This document shows, in pieces, positions 43,848-52,384 of a stretch of DNA of 64,000 nt. Position numbers and translations under genes: made by a program. This stretch comes from Microbaculum marinum (GTDB taxonomy: Bacteria > Pseudomonadota > Alphaproteobacteria > Rhizobiales > Tepidamorphaceae): NCBI RefSeq assembly GCF_042646165.1, contig NZ_JBHRTC010000011.1. One strand, given 5' to 3'. How positions within the stretch are numbered: position 1 is the stretch's first letter; the number at the start of each line of letters is the position of its first letter. The notes beneath the pieces are model-generated. The model was given only the letters and a program-made list of their open reading frames with translations, ran no database searches and was not told the origin of the DNA.

Positions 43848-44999
43848 TTACTGGCTGCGGAGCGCCCTCACGGCGTCCCAGTCGATGTCGAGTCCGAAGC
43901 CGGGCGCCTCGGTCAGGTGGACGTGGCCGTCGCGGTAGCGGGCGCCGCCGCCGTAGATGCGCTCGTGGATCGGGTGCAGGCGCTTGTCGCCGACGCACTC
44001 CGCCGCGAAGGATGATTCGGCGAATGCCGAGACCAGGTGCGCGTGGATGTGCGGGGCCGAATGAGGCGAGTTGGAAACGCCCTTCTGTTCCGCGTAGTGC
44101 GAGACGCGCAGTGCCTCGGTGAAACCGCCGTACCGGGTGGAATCGTACATGATGTAGCGGATCGCGCCGGAATCGATGAAATCGCGCGTCGTCAACCGGT
44201 GCATCTCGCGTTCGCCGTGTGCCAGCGGAATGTTCGTCGCCTTCGCCAGGTTCACGAAGTCGGCCGGCTGCAGGTACCAGTGCAGCGGTTCCTCGAACCA
44301 GAAGATGTCGAACGGCTCGACGGCGTGCGAGTACGCGATGGCCGCTTCGAGGTCGAACGGGGCGTTCACGTCGAGCATGAACAGGACGTCGGGACCGATC
44401 GCCTCGCGCACGGCGCGGACGCGGGCGATCTCGTCGTCCAGCGACAGCGCCCCGGCCTTCAGCTTCACCGCCCTGAAGCCGTTCTCGACATAGCCCGCGA
44501 ACTCGTCGGCGACCGCCAGCAGCGGCCCGCCCTCGACGTAGAAGCCGCCGACGCCGTAGGTGAACACCTCGGTCCGGGTGCCGCCGAGCAGGCGGAACAC
44601 GGGAAGCCCCGCCGCCTTGCCCTTGATGTCCCAGATCGCGATGTCGATGCCGGCCATCGCCGCCATGTAGAACTGGCGCAGGTGGCGGGGCAGGGGAGGC
44701 GGCAGCCCGTCCCAGCCGCCGATGCCGCCCGGCCGCGGGTTGGTGACCGACAGCATCCGCTGCCAGAGCGCGGCGTGGCCGAGCGGATCCTGTCCCTTGA
44801 TCACCGTGGCGATCAGATCGACCATCTCGCAGACGGAGGCCTGCGGCCCGATGGCGATTTCCCCGGTCCCGACGATGCCCTCGTCGGTCCGCACCTCGAC
44901 CAGGATCAGCCGGTCGAGGTGAAAGGACTCGTGCGCGGTCCAGGCTGGGCGCTCCCGTTCGGCCTCCATCGGATGGGCCAGCACGTCGGTGATCCTCAT
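43848..44999 (-). CDS. mandelate racemase/muconate lactonizing family (enolase superfamily) dehydratase
   Basis: A 383-residue enolase-superfamily enzyme. Catalytic bases: K-x-K at Lys179/Lys181 ('AVKLKAG') and a histidine in 'NSPHSAPHIHAHLV' (313-319). Metal ligands are Asp210 ('MLDVNAPF'), Glu236 ('FEEPL') and Glu263 ('AHGERE'). Members abstract the proton next to a carboxylate, most often to dehydrate sugar acids such as galactonate or gluconate. This residue set fits an acid-sugar dehydratase. It is followed by the SDR gene and preceded by the hydroxyacid dehydrogenase gene (16-base gap). Confidence 0.88.
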   Translation of the reverse strand: MRITDVLAHPMEAERERPAWTAHESFHLDRLILVEVRTDEGIVGTGEIAIGPQASVCEMVDLIATVIKGQDPLGHAALWQRMLSVTNPRPGGIGGWDGLPPPLPRHLRQFYMAAMAGIDIAIWDIKGKAAGLPVFRLLGGTRTEVFTYGVGGFYVEGGPLLAVADEFAGYVENGFRAVKLKAGALSLDDEIARVRAVREAIGPDVLFMLDVNAPFDLEAAIAYSHAVEPFDIFWFEEPLHWYLQPADFVNLAKATNIPLAHGEREMHRLTTRDFIDSGAIRYIMYDSTRYGGFTEALRVSHYAEQKGVSNSPHSAPHIHAHLVSAFAESSFAAECVGDKRLHPIHERIYGGGARYRDGHVHLTEAPGFGLDIDWDAVRALRSQ

Positions 45000-45015
45000 C
45001 GCTCGCCTCGCTTGC

Positions 45016-46014
45016 TCAGTCTGTCTTGTCTGCAGTGCCGGCCGGCACGATCACGTCGGCCGGATCGAGCGGTTCGCCGTTGAAGAAGCGCAGGATGTTT
45101 CCGAAGGCGTGCCGCGCCATCGGCGCGATGTTGTCCATGATGCCGCCCGCCACGTGCGGGGTCATCACCACGTTGTCCAGGTCGACAAGCGGCGATCCGG
45201 AGGAAAGCGGCTCCTCGGCAAACACGTCGAGGCCGGCGCCGAGCAGCCTCCCGCTTCGCAGCGCGTCCACCAGATCGTCTTCGACCACGAGGCTGCCGCG
45301 GGCGGTGTTGATGAAGACGGCGCCGGGCTTCATCGCGTCGAACTGCGGCGCGGCGAACATGTGCCGGTTCGCAGCGTCGCCGGGGCAGTGAAGGGTGACG
45401 ACGTCGCTCTCGGCCAGCAGTTGCGGCATCTCCGCGAAACGGGCGTTGAGCGCATCACCTTCGGGATCGCGGCCGCTGCGCCTGTTGTAGAGCACCGTCA
45501 CGCCGAAGCCCTGCAGCATGCGGGTCAGCGCCTTGCCGATGTTGCCGAACCCGACGATGCCGACGGTCTTTCCCGACAGGCCGTGCATGAGCGGCCGCAG
45601 CGCCGCGGGATCCCAGCGGCCGGCCCGCACGGCCCGGTCCGCCCCGGCGACATGGCGCAGCACGGTCAGCATCAGGGCAAGCGTATGCTCGGCGATCGTC
45701 GTCGAGTTCGCCCCGGCGGTGATGGCGACGCCGACGCCGCGCCGCGCCGCCGCCTCGACGTCGATCCTGTCGTAGCCGGTGCCCCACTTCTGGATGAAGC
45801 GCAGCCGCTCGGCGCGGGCGAGCATGTCCGCCGTCACCGGCGCGACCGCCAGCCAGACGTCGCTGCCGTAGAGCACCGCCTCGTTCATGTCCTGCATCCG
45901 CTCGGCGAAGGCGAGCTCGAGGCCGGCGGGCGCGACGCCGCGGATCACGGCCTCTGCGACGGGATCGAAGACGAATCCCACGCCTGCGACCCGTATCGGT
46001 CCCCTCTCGCTCAC
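45016..46014 (-). CDS. D-2-hydroxyacid dehydrogenase (NAD-dependent)
   Basis: A 332-residue enzyme of the D-isomer 2-hydroxyacid dehydrogenase family. The NAD loop is GIVGFGNIG (152-160); the catalytic residues are Arg239 ('NTARGS'), Glu268 ('FAEEPL') and His287 ('MTPHVAGG'). It starts at GTG with GGGAGAGATAC upstream. The gene is between the DhaL and dehydratase genes in one minus-strand operon. It may reduce the 2-oxo acid made by the dehydratase or oxidise the starting hydroxy acid. Confidence 0.9.
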   Translation of the reverse strand: MSERGPIRVAGVGFVFDPVAEAVIRGVAPAGLELAFAERMQDMNEAVLYGSDVWLAVAPVTADMLARAERLRFIQKWGTGYDRIDVEAAARRGVGVAITAGANSTTIAEHTLALMLTVLRHVAGADRAVRAGRWDPAALRPLMHGLSGKTVGIVGFGNIGKALTRMLQGFGVTVLYNRRSGRDPEGDALNARFAEMPQLLAESDVVTLHCPGDAANRHMFAAPQFDAMKPGAVFINTARGSLVVEDDLVDALRSGRLLGAGLDVFAEEPLSSGSPLVDLDNVVMTPHVAGGIMDNIAPMARHAFGNILRFFNGEPLDPADVIVPAGTADKTD

Positions 46015-46160
46015 GTATCTCTCCCGAATGGCGCCAACGTCGACTGCCTCTTCAATCGCGAGGGAGGCGGTGCGGGCTTCCTGAAAGGCACTCTAGGGGG
46101 TGAACGCGCACCGTGCTGTCAGTTAGCCGACAAGCCCCCGTCATGCGCCGCCGCGCCCGG

Positions 46161-46769
46161 TCAGACCGCCGCGATGGCGTGCACGACTTCCTTCAGGGCC
46201 AGCATGCCGGGATCGTCGAGTCCCACGGACCGGTCGGCGAACGTCCGCGCCCGGCCCATCTTCGAGCGTCGCTCCCGGAAGTCGGCGAGCGCCTGGTCCA
46301 CGGCGGCGGTCGCCCAAGCGCGGACGCTGTCGGCGTCGTTCGCCCCCTCCAGGCCCTGCGCCAGGTAGTCGAGGCCGTCGACGACGGTCTTGTCGCCGAG
46401 TTGCGCCTTGCCGCGCTGCATGATCGCCGCCTGCACGGCGGCGACGAGCGTGCCGAGCTCGCTCCATTCGACCTGCTCGGCGTCCCGCGTCTCCCGGCCG
46501 AGGGTCATCATGGACGCCACGATCAGGGTGCCGAGGCTCGATCCGGTCGATGCGGCGCCGGCCCGCGCCAGCGCCATGAAGGCGGCACCGACGTCGCCCG
46601 CCGTCGACAGGTCGGCGTCCGCCAGGGCGGCGGCCATGCGCGCCAGCATGCCGCCGGTGTCGCCATCGCCGAGCTTGGCGTCGGCGGCGTTCAGTTCGGC
46701 CTCGATCGACGGCATCCGCGCGGCGACCCGGCGCACCGCAACCTCGATCCCGGCGACGGTGATCGCCAT
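46161..46769 (-). CDS. dhaL: dihydroxyacetone kinase subunit DhaL (DAK2 domain)
   Basis: A 202-residue all-helical ADP/ATP-binding subunit. The three nucleotide-metal aspartates are in 'NAADAKLGDGDTGG' (Asp30, Asp35, Asp37), followed by the phosphate-binding 'AGAASTGSSLGTL'. It transfers phosphate to the ketose held by DhaK. No PTS subunit DhaM gene is near, so the kinase is probably ATP-dependent, as in non-PTS kinases for dihydroxyacetone or for ketotetroses such as erythrulose. It lies two bases after dhaK. Confidence 0.88.
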   Translation of the reverse strand: MAITVAGIEVAVRRVAARMPSIEAELNAADAKLGDGDTGGMLARMAAALADADLSTAGDVGAAFMALARAGAASTGSSLGTLIVASMMTLGRETRDAEQVEWSELGTLVAAVQAAIMQRGKAQLGDKTVVDGLDYLAQGLEGANDADSVRAWATAAVDQALADFRERRSKMGRARTFADRSVGLDDPGMLALKEVVHAIAAV

Positions 46770-46771
46770 GG

Positions 46772-47770
46772 TCAGCCGACCCGCCAGAACGGACACGTCG
46801 CCGGCGCCCGCAGCAGCGACAGAATCTCGTCGTCGACGAAGCACAGGCTGATCGAGGCGCCGGCCATCTCCATCGAGGTAACGAACGGCCCGACCAGCGG
46901 CACCGCGATGTGGATCTGCCGCGTCGTCAGGCGCTGGGAGACCCGCCGGTACAGGATGAACAGTTCGTCCAGCGGGGTTGCTCCCAGCCCGTTCACCAGG
47001 ACTGCAACGCGGCCGTCCGCCCCGTCGGGAACCTCCGCCAGGGTGCGGTCCAGCATCTCGTCGACGAGTTCGTCGGCGCTGCGATGGGCGGCCCGCCAGA
47101 TGCCGGCCTCGCCGTGGATGCCGATCCCCATCTCGACCTCGGTCTCGCCGATCTCGAAGCTCGGCGCCGCGGCGCCCGGGATGAGGCAGGGCGACAGCCC
47201 GATGCCGATCGTCCTGGTACGCGCAATCGTCCGCTCGGTGATCTCGACCACCTCGTCGAGCGAGCCGCCGGCCGCGGCCTTGGCGCCGGCCGCCTTGTAG
47301 GCAAACACGATGCCGGCGACGCCGCGCCGCTTGTCGGCTTCCTCGGGTGCGGCGCTGGCGATGTCGTCGATCCCCAGCACGGTGCGCACCGTGATGCCCT
47401 CGGCTTCCGCCATTTCCGAGGCCATGTCGAAATTCATCCGGTCGCCGCCGTAGTTGCCGTAGAGGCAGAGCACGCCCGCGCCGGCATTCGCGGCAGATAT
47501 CGCCTCGAGGCAGGACTGCATGTTCGGCCCCTCGAACACGTTGCCGACCGCGCACGAATCGAGCAGGCCCTCGCCGACATATCCGCAGAACAGCGGCAGG
47601 TGGCCGGAGCCGCCGCCGGTGGCGATGCCGACCTTGCCGTTTCCGGCCGGCGCGGACCTCTGCACGACCCGTTTGCCTTGGCCCGACAGCGCGAGTTCGG
47701 GATTGGCCAGCACCAGTCCCTCGAGCATCTCGTCGACGTAGTTGCCGGGCTCGTTGATGAGCTTTTTCAC
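46772..47770 (-). CDS. dhaK: dihydroxyacetone kinase subunit DhaK (DAK1 domain)
   Basis: A 332-residue substrate-binding subunit. 'GGGSGHLPLFCGYVG' near 52-66 is the substrate site, and His219 in 'MGIGIHGE' is the residue that forms a hemiaminal with the ketone (His218 in E. coli). I chose the GTG at 47770 because AGGGAGGA lies just upstream and the protein then begins with 'KKLINEPGNYVDEMLEGL', the normal family start. Substrate could be dihydroxyacetone or a C4 ketose; which one is unknown. Operon context with sugar-acid enzymes favours a breakdown route ending in a phosphorylated ketose. Confidence 0.9.
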   Translation of the reverse strand: MKKLINEPGNYVDEMLEGLVLANPELALSGQGKRVVQRSAPAGNGKVGIATGGGSGHLPLFCGYVGEGLLDSCAVGNVFEGPNMQSCLEAISAANAGAGVLCLYGNYGGDRMNFDMASEMAEAEGITVRTVLGIDDIASAAPEEADKRRGVAGIVFAYKAAGAKAAAGGSLDEVVEITERTIARTRTIGIGLSPCLIPGAAAPSFEIGETEVEMGIGIHGEAGIWRAAHRSADELVDEMLDRTLAEVPDGADGRVAVLVNGLGATPLDELFILYRRVSQRLTTRQIHIAVPLVGPFVTSMEMAGASISLCFVDDEILSLLRAPATCPFWRVG

Positions 47771-47826
47771 CTTGTCCTCCCTGTCCGTTGCGTCCCCGCC
47801 GCCGTCGTTGCCGGCAGCTCTTCCTG

Positions 47827-48225
47827 CTAGCCCGGGATGTTGGTCGCCTGGCGCAGCGACAGCTTCCATTCGCCGTTCTGTCTGGTCCACACCAGCACGA
47901 ACAGCAGGTGCATCATCAGGGTCGGGCCCCCGCCGGTCGCCACTGCCATGTCCAGCGTTCCGCTGATGACCGCCAGGTCCTGTCGGATACGAAGCGTGAC
48001 GTCGCGGCTCTCGATCGACTTGTAGTCGTAGTGTCCGGCGGCGACGCGTTCGAGGTACAGCGCCTTGCCTTCGGCGACGGCGGTCGAGTGCACGTAGGTC
48101 ACGTCGTCCGAAAGGATGTCTCCGAGGGCGGCGAGGTCGTTGTCGATCATCGCCTGGTAGAGCCGGCGTTCGGCGGCGAGAAGGGCCTCGCGGCTTGCCT
48201 GGCTGTCGACGTCATGTGCGGCCAT
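47827..48225 (-). CDS. SnoaL-like/NTF2-fold protein
   Basis: A 132-residue cone-shaped NTF2-like protein ('LYQAMIDNDLAALGDILSDD', 'YVHSTAVAEGKALYLE', 'LFVLVWTRQNGEWKLSLRQ'). The fold binds small hydrophobic molecules; many members are isomerases, dehydratases or non-catalytic helpers. The ATG at 48225 is preceded by GAGGAGGA, a strong ribosome site. It lies between the alpha/beta hydrolase and dhaK genes in one operon. Function cannot be fixed. Confidence 0.8.
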   Translation of the reverse strand: MAAHDVDSQASREALLAAERRLYQAMIDNDLAALGDILSDDVTYVHSTAVAEGKALYLERVAAGHYDYKSIESRDVTLRIRQDLAVISGTLDMAVATGGGPTLMMHLLFVLVWTRQNGEWKLSLRQATNIPG

Positions 48226-48263
48226 TGTGAGTTCCTCCTCCGGACGGGGACTGCGGCGATCGT

Positions 48264-49007
48264 CTACGGCTGGTGCCGGACCAGGAAGTCGCGGACCTTG
48301 TCCATTGCCTCGTGCTTGTGGTCGTCGCCCTTCCACGGGTCGACGATCTCGGTCTGCGGCGCGAGGGCGGCGATCTCCTCCGAGATCGCCTGCGGGTGCA
48401 TCGTGTCGCTGCCCGGCATCAGCAGGATCGGAAGGTCGCAGGAGGCGACGAACTCCCGGCTGACGCCGAACAGGAAATCGTTGCCGAACAGCCGCTGGTG
48501 GAAGCCCGGCAGGTTGGCCGCGTCGACCTCGGGATAGTCCTTTGCCGCCTCGGCCCAGGCCGCGAATTCGTCGTCGATGTTCTGCCGGTTGCCGTGCAGT
48601 CCGATCGGATTCTGCAGGACGAGCGCGCTGACGAGGCCCGGGCGCGCTTCCGCGAGCGCGAAGGCGAACGTCACGCCGATGCACGCGCCCATGACATGGA
48701 GGCGCTCGATACCCAGATGATCGATGACGCCCAGGAAGTCTTCGACATAGGTGTCCCACGAATCCGTCGGCCCGACCGGGCCGCGCGATTCACCGGCATT
48801 GCGAATGTCCAGCGCGAGCAGCCGGAATCGATCGGAAAGGCCGTCGATCGGGCTTAGGAATGCCTGCGGCTGTCCGGGATTGGCCGGATTGACGCTCCAG
48901 CGTTCGATCCGGGAACTCAGGAAGCCCGGTGCCAGCAGGAAAACCGGATAGCCGGATCCGTATTCCTCGTAATGAATTCGGCTGCCGCCGATCTGCAGCT
49001 TGGGCAT
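48264..49007 (-). CDS. alpha/beta hydrolase with cysteine nucleophile elbow
   Basis: A 247-residue alpha/beta hydrolase. The nucleophile elbow reads 'HVMGACIGVTFAFA', so Cys109 replaces the usual serine, as in dienelactone hydrolase-like enzymes. An aspartate follows in 'MPGSDTMHP' and a histidine in 'GDDHKHEAM'. The oxyanion region is 'LLAPGFLSSR'. It may hydrolyse a lactone or ester and so could open a sugar-acid lactone for the dehydratase of this operon. The ATG at 49007 has ACAGGGAGAA upstream. First gene of the long minus-strand operon, divergent from the TetR gene. Confidence 0.82.
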   Translation of the reverse strand: MPKLQIGGSRIHYEEYGSGYPVFLLAPGFLSSRIERWSVNPANPGQPQAFLSPIDGLSDRFRLLALDIRNAGESRGPVGPTDSWDTYVEDFLGVIDHLGIERLHVMGACIGVTFAFALAEARPGLVSALVLQNPIGLHGNRQNIDDEFAAWAEAAKDYPEVDAANLPGFHQRLFGNDFLFGVSREFVASCDLPILLMPGSDTMHPQAISEEIAALAPQTEIVDPWKGDDHKHEAMDKVRDFLVRHQP

Positions 49008-49278
49008 CGATTCTCCCTGTATGGCGGAGCCGCACTGTGGCGCGCCGCGCACCGACGAAGCAGGGCCGTCGGAGCACGAACATCACTCCCTGTGGTTTGC
49101 TGGCTTGCCGCTTCGTAGCCCGAAACGACCTTGTTGATTGCGGGTTATTTTTAGATCAATAAATAAGAATTGCAAGCCCGGTTCTCCGCCCCGGAATCGT
49201 GCGGCAGTTGACCCGGCCATGCGCACGGGGATAACCCGTGGGTTGCGAACGAAATGCCGGCGGCGCGGGTGTGACTGC
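49008..49278. promoter_or_regulatory. hydrolase/TetR divergent region with A+T-rich palindrome
   Basis: This 271-base gap separates the divergent hydrolase and TetR genes. An A+T-rich stretch contains the inverted repeat TTATTT-N10-AAATAA at 49145-49166, flanked almost symmetrically by TTGC (49138) and GCAA (49172). It is a fair candidate for the TetR operator and overlaps likely promoter sequence on both strands. Confidence 0.5.
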
Positions 49279-50013
49279 ATGAAGACGTCTCCTCCCAGGA
49301 CGAACAAGATCCGCGGCGAGGCCGCCGTCGCGACCCGGGGCGAACCGGCGAAACGCCGTCGCATGGCTCCGCAGGACCGGGAAAGGCTCATTGTCGAGGA
49401 AGCGACGCGCTACTTCGCCGAGCACGGTCTGGGCGGCGGCACCACCGAGCTCGCGCGCCGAATCGGGATAACCCAGCCGCTGCTCTACCGCTATTTTCCG
49501 ACCAAGCAGGCGCTTATCGAGCGTGTCTACGAGAACCTGTTCCCCAGCGGCCTGGCGCCGGCGTGGGAGGAGCTGATCGACGATACGACGGTGCCGTTGC
49601 GGAATCGGCTGTCAGGATTCTACAAGGACTATGCCAATTCGGTGCTCACCTACGAGCACGTCCGCCTGTTCCTGTTCAGCGGTCTCAGCAAGTTCGACTA
49701 CAACACCCGCTACTACAGCGAACTGTCGCAACGCATCTTTATGCGGATTGCGCGCGCGCTCCGCCACGAGGTGACCGCGACCACGGGCCTGACCTTCCCG
49801 CCGGACATAGGTCCGGAGGAAATGGAACTGGTGCAGTCCCTGCACGGCACGATCTATCATGTCGGGTTCCGCCGGTGGGTGTATACGCCGCCGCTGCGCG
49901 CCGACATCGACAGGCTGATCGAACGTAAGGTCGATTGGTTTCTCGGCGGCGCGATCGGCGCGCTGGAGGCAATGGCCGAGGCCGGCCGGGAGATCCGTCC
50001 CGACCGCGGCTGA
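49279..50013 (+). CDS. TetR family transcriptional regulator
   Basis: A 244-residue TetR regulator. After a basic, low-complexity N-terminal stretch comes the TetR HTH: 'RERLIVEEATRYFAEHGL', 'TTELARRIGITQPLLYRYF' and 'PTKQALIERVYENLF'. The C-terminal half is the ligand and dimer domain. I chose the ATG at 49279; a start at 'MAPQDRER' inside is possible. It probably represses the divergent hydrolase-DhaKL-dehydratase operon and may also affect the TRAP operon downstream. Confidence 0.88.
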   Translation: MKTSPPRTNKIRGEAAVATRGEPAKRRRMAPQDRERLIVEEATRYFAEHGLGGGTTELARRIGITQPLLYRYFPTKQALIERVYENLFPSGLAPAWEELIDDTTVPLRNRLSGFYKDYANSVLTYEHVRLFLFSGLSKFDYNTRYYSELSQRIFMRIARALRHEVTATTGLTFPPDIGPEEMELVQSLHGTIYHVGFRRWVYTPPLRADIDRLIERKVDWFLGGAIGALEAMAEAGREIRPDRG

Positions 50014-50467
50014 CGGCGGCGGTACGCCCCGGACATTCCCGAGCCGCGATCGTCCCCGGGGTACGGGTCCGTCAGCGCCCCGCCGTGCCGATCGCCGCAC
50101 CGCACTTTGCCGCGATCGGGCGCGAAATCTTTAACGTTCACCGCAGAGAAAGCCAGCCAATTTTGGCGGGAACTGGCATTGCATCACTTTGAAAACGATC
50201 ATGAATCCAATTATAGGAGAATAAATAATATAATTATAGACCTCTAAAAAGCGGTTGAGATAAGCGCCCGATCGGCTAATATCAGCTGACAACGAAATCC
50301 GCTGCACGGCGAGGGCCGAAGCGGCGGTCAAGGGAGGGGCAGTTTGATCCAGCACGTTTCGGCACCATGCCGGCAGCCTCGATGCGTTGGGCTGACCGGC
50401 GCCGCCCTCGGGCGTCACTCCGGACATCGACCCATCGACCTCCCAGGCGCGGCAAGGGACGCGGCCG
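50014..50467. other. intergenic region with A+T-rich island upstream of TRAP operon
   Basis: A 454-base gap. Its middle (about 50180-50262) is strongly A+T-rich against the high-G+C surroundings. It holds two copies of AATTATAG at 50209-50216 and 50232-50239 (23 bases apart, about two helix turns) and the promoter candidate listed separately. No gene is supported here. Confidence 0.5.
50189..50217 (+). promoter_or_regulatory. candidate sigma-70 promoter of TRAP operon
   Basis: TTGAAA at 50189-50194 and TATAGG at 50212-50217 with a 17-base spacer lie in the A+T-rich island. The implied leader is about 245 bases before the GTG start of the small permease gene. Confidence 0.45.
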
Positions 50468-51010
50468 GTGTCTGACGGCTGGGGGCGACAACTCGACCTG
50501 CAGTCCGACGCCTTGCCGCGTGGATGGTCATCGCTCGACCGGGGCCTCCTCAAGACCACGCGGATCGTGCTGTTCGTCGTCGGCTCGCTGTTCACGCTCA
50601 TGATCTCACTGGAAGTGGTGTCCAGATACGCCTTCGGCTTTTCGACGTTCTTCGTCAGCGCCGCGGCGCGCTTCCTGCTGCTCTGGTTCTTCATGCTGGG
50701 CGCGGGACTGGCTTTGCGGGTCGGCGCCCATGTCGGCTTCGAGTTGCTGTTGCGTGCGCTCGGGCCGCGCCGCCGGCGGATCCTGCAGACCGTCATCAAC
50801 GTCTTGGCACTGGTGTTCTTCGCGGAGATGGTCTGGGGCGGCGTGCTGGCGCTGGGCCCGGCTGCCATGCAGATGGACTCCGCCCTCAATGTCAGCCTGG
50901 TCTGGGCCTTCCTCGCCGTCCCCGTCGGCTTCGTCCTGCTGATCTACCATGTCGTCGTGCTGATGGTGACCGGCCTGCAGCCGACCGGTGCCGAGGAGCA
51001 TCCGATATGA
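50468..51010 (+). CDS. TRAP transporter small permease (DctQ type)
   Basis: A 180-residue protein with four TM segments, the small membrane subunit of a TRAP transporter. Family features include 'ISLEVVSRYAFGFS' after TM1 and the second pair of TMs near 'LVWAFLAVPVGFVLL'. TRAP systems take up organic acids with a sodium gradient and an extracytoplasmic binding protein. The start is GTG with AAGGGA upstream. The end overlaps the large permease gene by ATGA. Confidence 0.88.
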   Translation: MSDGWGRQLDLQSDALPRGWSSLDRGLLKTTRIVLFVVGSLFTLMISLEVVSRYAFGFSTFFVSAAARFLLLWFFMLGAGLALRVGAHVGFELLLRALGPRRRRILQTVINVLALVFFAEMVWGGVLALGPAAMQMDSALNVSLVWAFLAVPVGFVLLIYHVVVLMVTGLQPTGAEEHPI

Positions 51011-52293
51011 TGCTGGCGTTTCTCGGCATCGTGCTGTTCGGCACGATTCTGATCGGCCTGCCGGTCGCCTTCGGGATGGGACTGGCCAGCGCGAGCTGGC
51101 TGCTGTTCTTCCAGGGCATGGAGCCGACCGTGCTGGCGCGGCGAATCTATTTCGCGCTCAGTTCCTTCCCGCTCCTGGCGATCCCGCTGTTCACGATGCT
51201 CGGCTTCCTGGCCGACCGCGCCCGCATGCTGCCGCGCCTCGTCGTCTGGCTGCAGATGCTGCTCGGCCGAACGCGCGGCGGGATGGCCTACGTCAATGTC
51301 GGGGCGAGCATGCTGTTCGCCGGCATCAGCGGCACCTCGGTCTCCGACATCGCCAGCCTCGGCCGCGTCCAGATCCAGTTGATGACGCGGGCGGGCTATC
51401 CGGTCGAATATAGCGCCGCGATCACCTCGGCCACCGCGATCATCGGGCCGATCATTCCGCCGAGCGTCGCGATGATCATCTACGCGCTTGCGGTGGGCAA
51501 CGTGTCGGTCGGCGGCCTGTTCGTCGGTGGTGCGGTGCCGGGCCTGCTGTTCGGTCTCGGATTCCTGGTGCTGGCATGGTGGACCACCCGGCGCCGCGGC
51601 TACGGCGTGCTGCTCGAGAGGCCCCGGTTCTCCGAACTGGTCCGGCAGACCGTGCTGGTCATTCCATTGCTGTTCCTGCCGGTCATCATCGTCGGCGGGA
51701 TCATATTCGGCGTCTTCACGGTGACGGAATCGGCGGCGATCGGCGTCGTCTACACCGTCATCGTCGGCTTTCTGTCGAAACCCCGGCTTCGCCTCAAGGA
51801 CATCTACGACGCGATCATCTTCAGCGCCGTCATCAGTTCGGTGGCCGGAATGCTGCTGGCGACGGGCGGCATCATGTCGTGGCTGCTGACGTTCAACGGC
51901 GTCACCCAGCAACTGGCCGATTTCCTGATCTCCATCACCACCAGCCCGACCGTTTTCATGATCATCGTGATGCTGGCCCTGCTGGTTCTAGGCATGATGA
52001 TGGATGCCGTTCCCCTGATGATCGCACTTGCGCCGCTGCTGGCGCCGGTCGCCCAGCAATACGCCATCCCGGACATCCAGTTCGGCCTCCTGTTCGTCAT
52101 TACCTGCCTGATCGGTCTGGTGACGCCACCGGTCGGGATCGTGCTGTTCATGACGTCCAGCCTGTCGGGCGTCGCCGTGGAGCGCCTGTCCTGGGCGATC
52201 GCCCCCTTCGTCGTCTGGATGATCATCGTCGTGCTGCTGGTCGTGCTCGTGCCGCCGCTGACGACGTGGCTTCCCGCGATGCTCGGGTTCTGA
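51007..52293 (+). CDS. TRAP transporter large permease (DctM type)
   Basis: A 428-residue membrane protein with about 12 TM segments. Typical DctM stretches are 'GLPVAFGMGLASA', 'VNVGASMLFAGISGTSVSDIA', 'AAITSATAIIGPIIPPSV' and 'LVLGMMMDAVPLMIALAP'. It forms the sodium-coupled channel of the TRAP system. The ATG at 51007 overlaps the small permease stop. The binding-protein gene follows after 91 bases. Confidence 0.94.
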   Translation: MMLAFLGIVLFGTILIGLPVAFGMGLASASWLLFFQGMEPTVLARRIYFALSSFPLLAIPLFTMLGFLADRARMLPRLVVWLQMLLGRTRGGMAYVNVGASMLFAGISGTSVSDIASLGRVQIQLMTRAGYPVEYSAAITSATAIIGPIIPPSVAMIIYALAVGNVSVGGLFVGGAVPGLLFGLGFLVLAWWTTRRRGYGVLLERPRFSELVRQTVLVIPLLFLPVIIVGGIIFGVFTVTESAAIGVVYTVIVGFLSKPRLRLKDIYDAIIFSAVISSVAGMLLATGGIMSWLLTFNGVTQQLADFLISITTSPTVFMIIVMLALLVLGMMMDAVPLMIALAPLLAPVAQQYAIPDIQFGLLFVITCLIGLVTPPVGIVLFMTSSLSGVAVERLSWAIAPFVVWMIIVVLLVVLVPPLTTWLPAMLGF

Positions 52294-52384
52294 GGATGCA
52301 GGCCGCCACGGCGGTCGGCGAACGTGTGCAGTCCGGCCCGTGCGGGGCTGGCCGCTGCACGAAACACCAAGAAGGAGACTAGGG

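Noticed and set aside
45016..47770. PTS-dependent dihydroxyacetone kinase
   Set aside because: No DhaM, HPr or EI-like gene is present, so an ATP-dependent kinase is favoured.
50180..50262. Insertion sequence or attachment-site remnant in the A+T-rich island
   Set aside because: No terminal inverted repeats, target duplications or transposase fragments were found; promoter-like sequence explains the composition.
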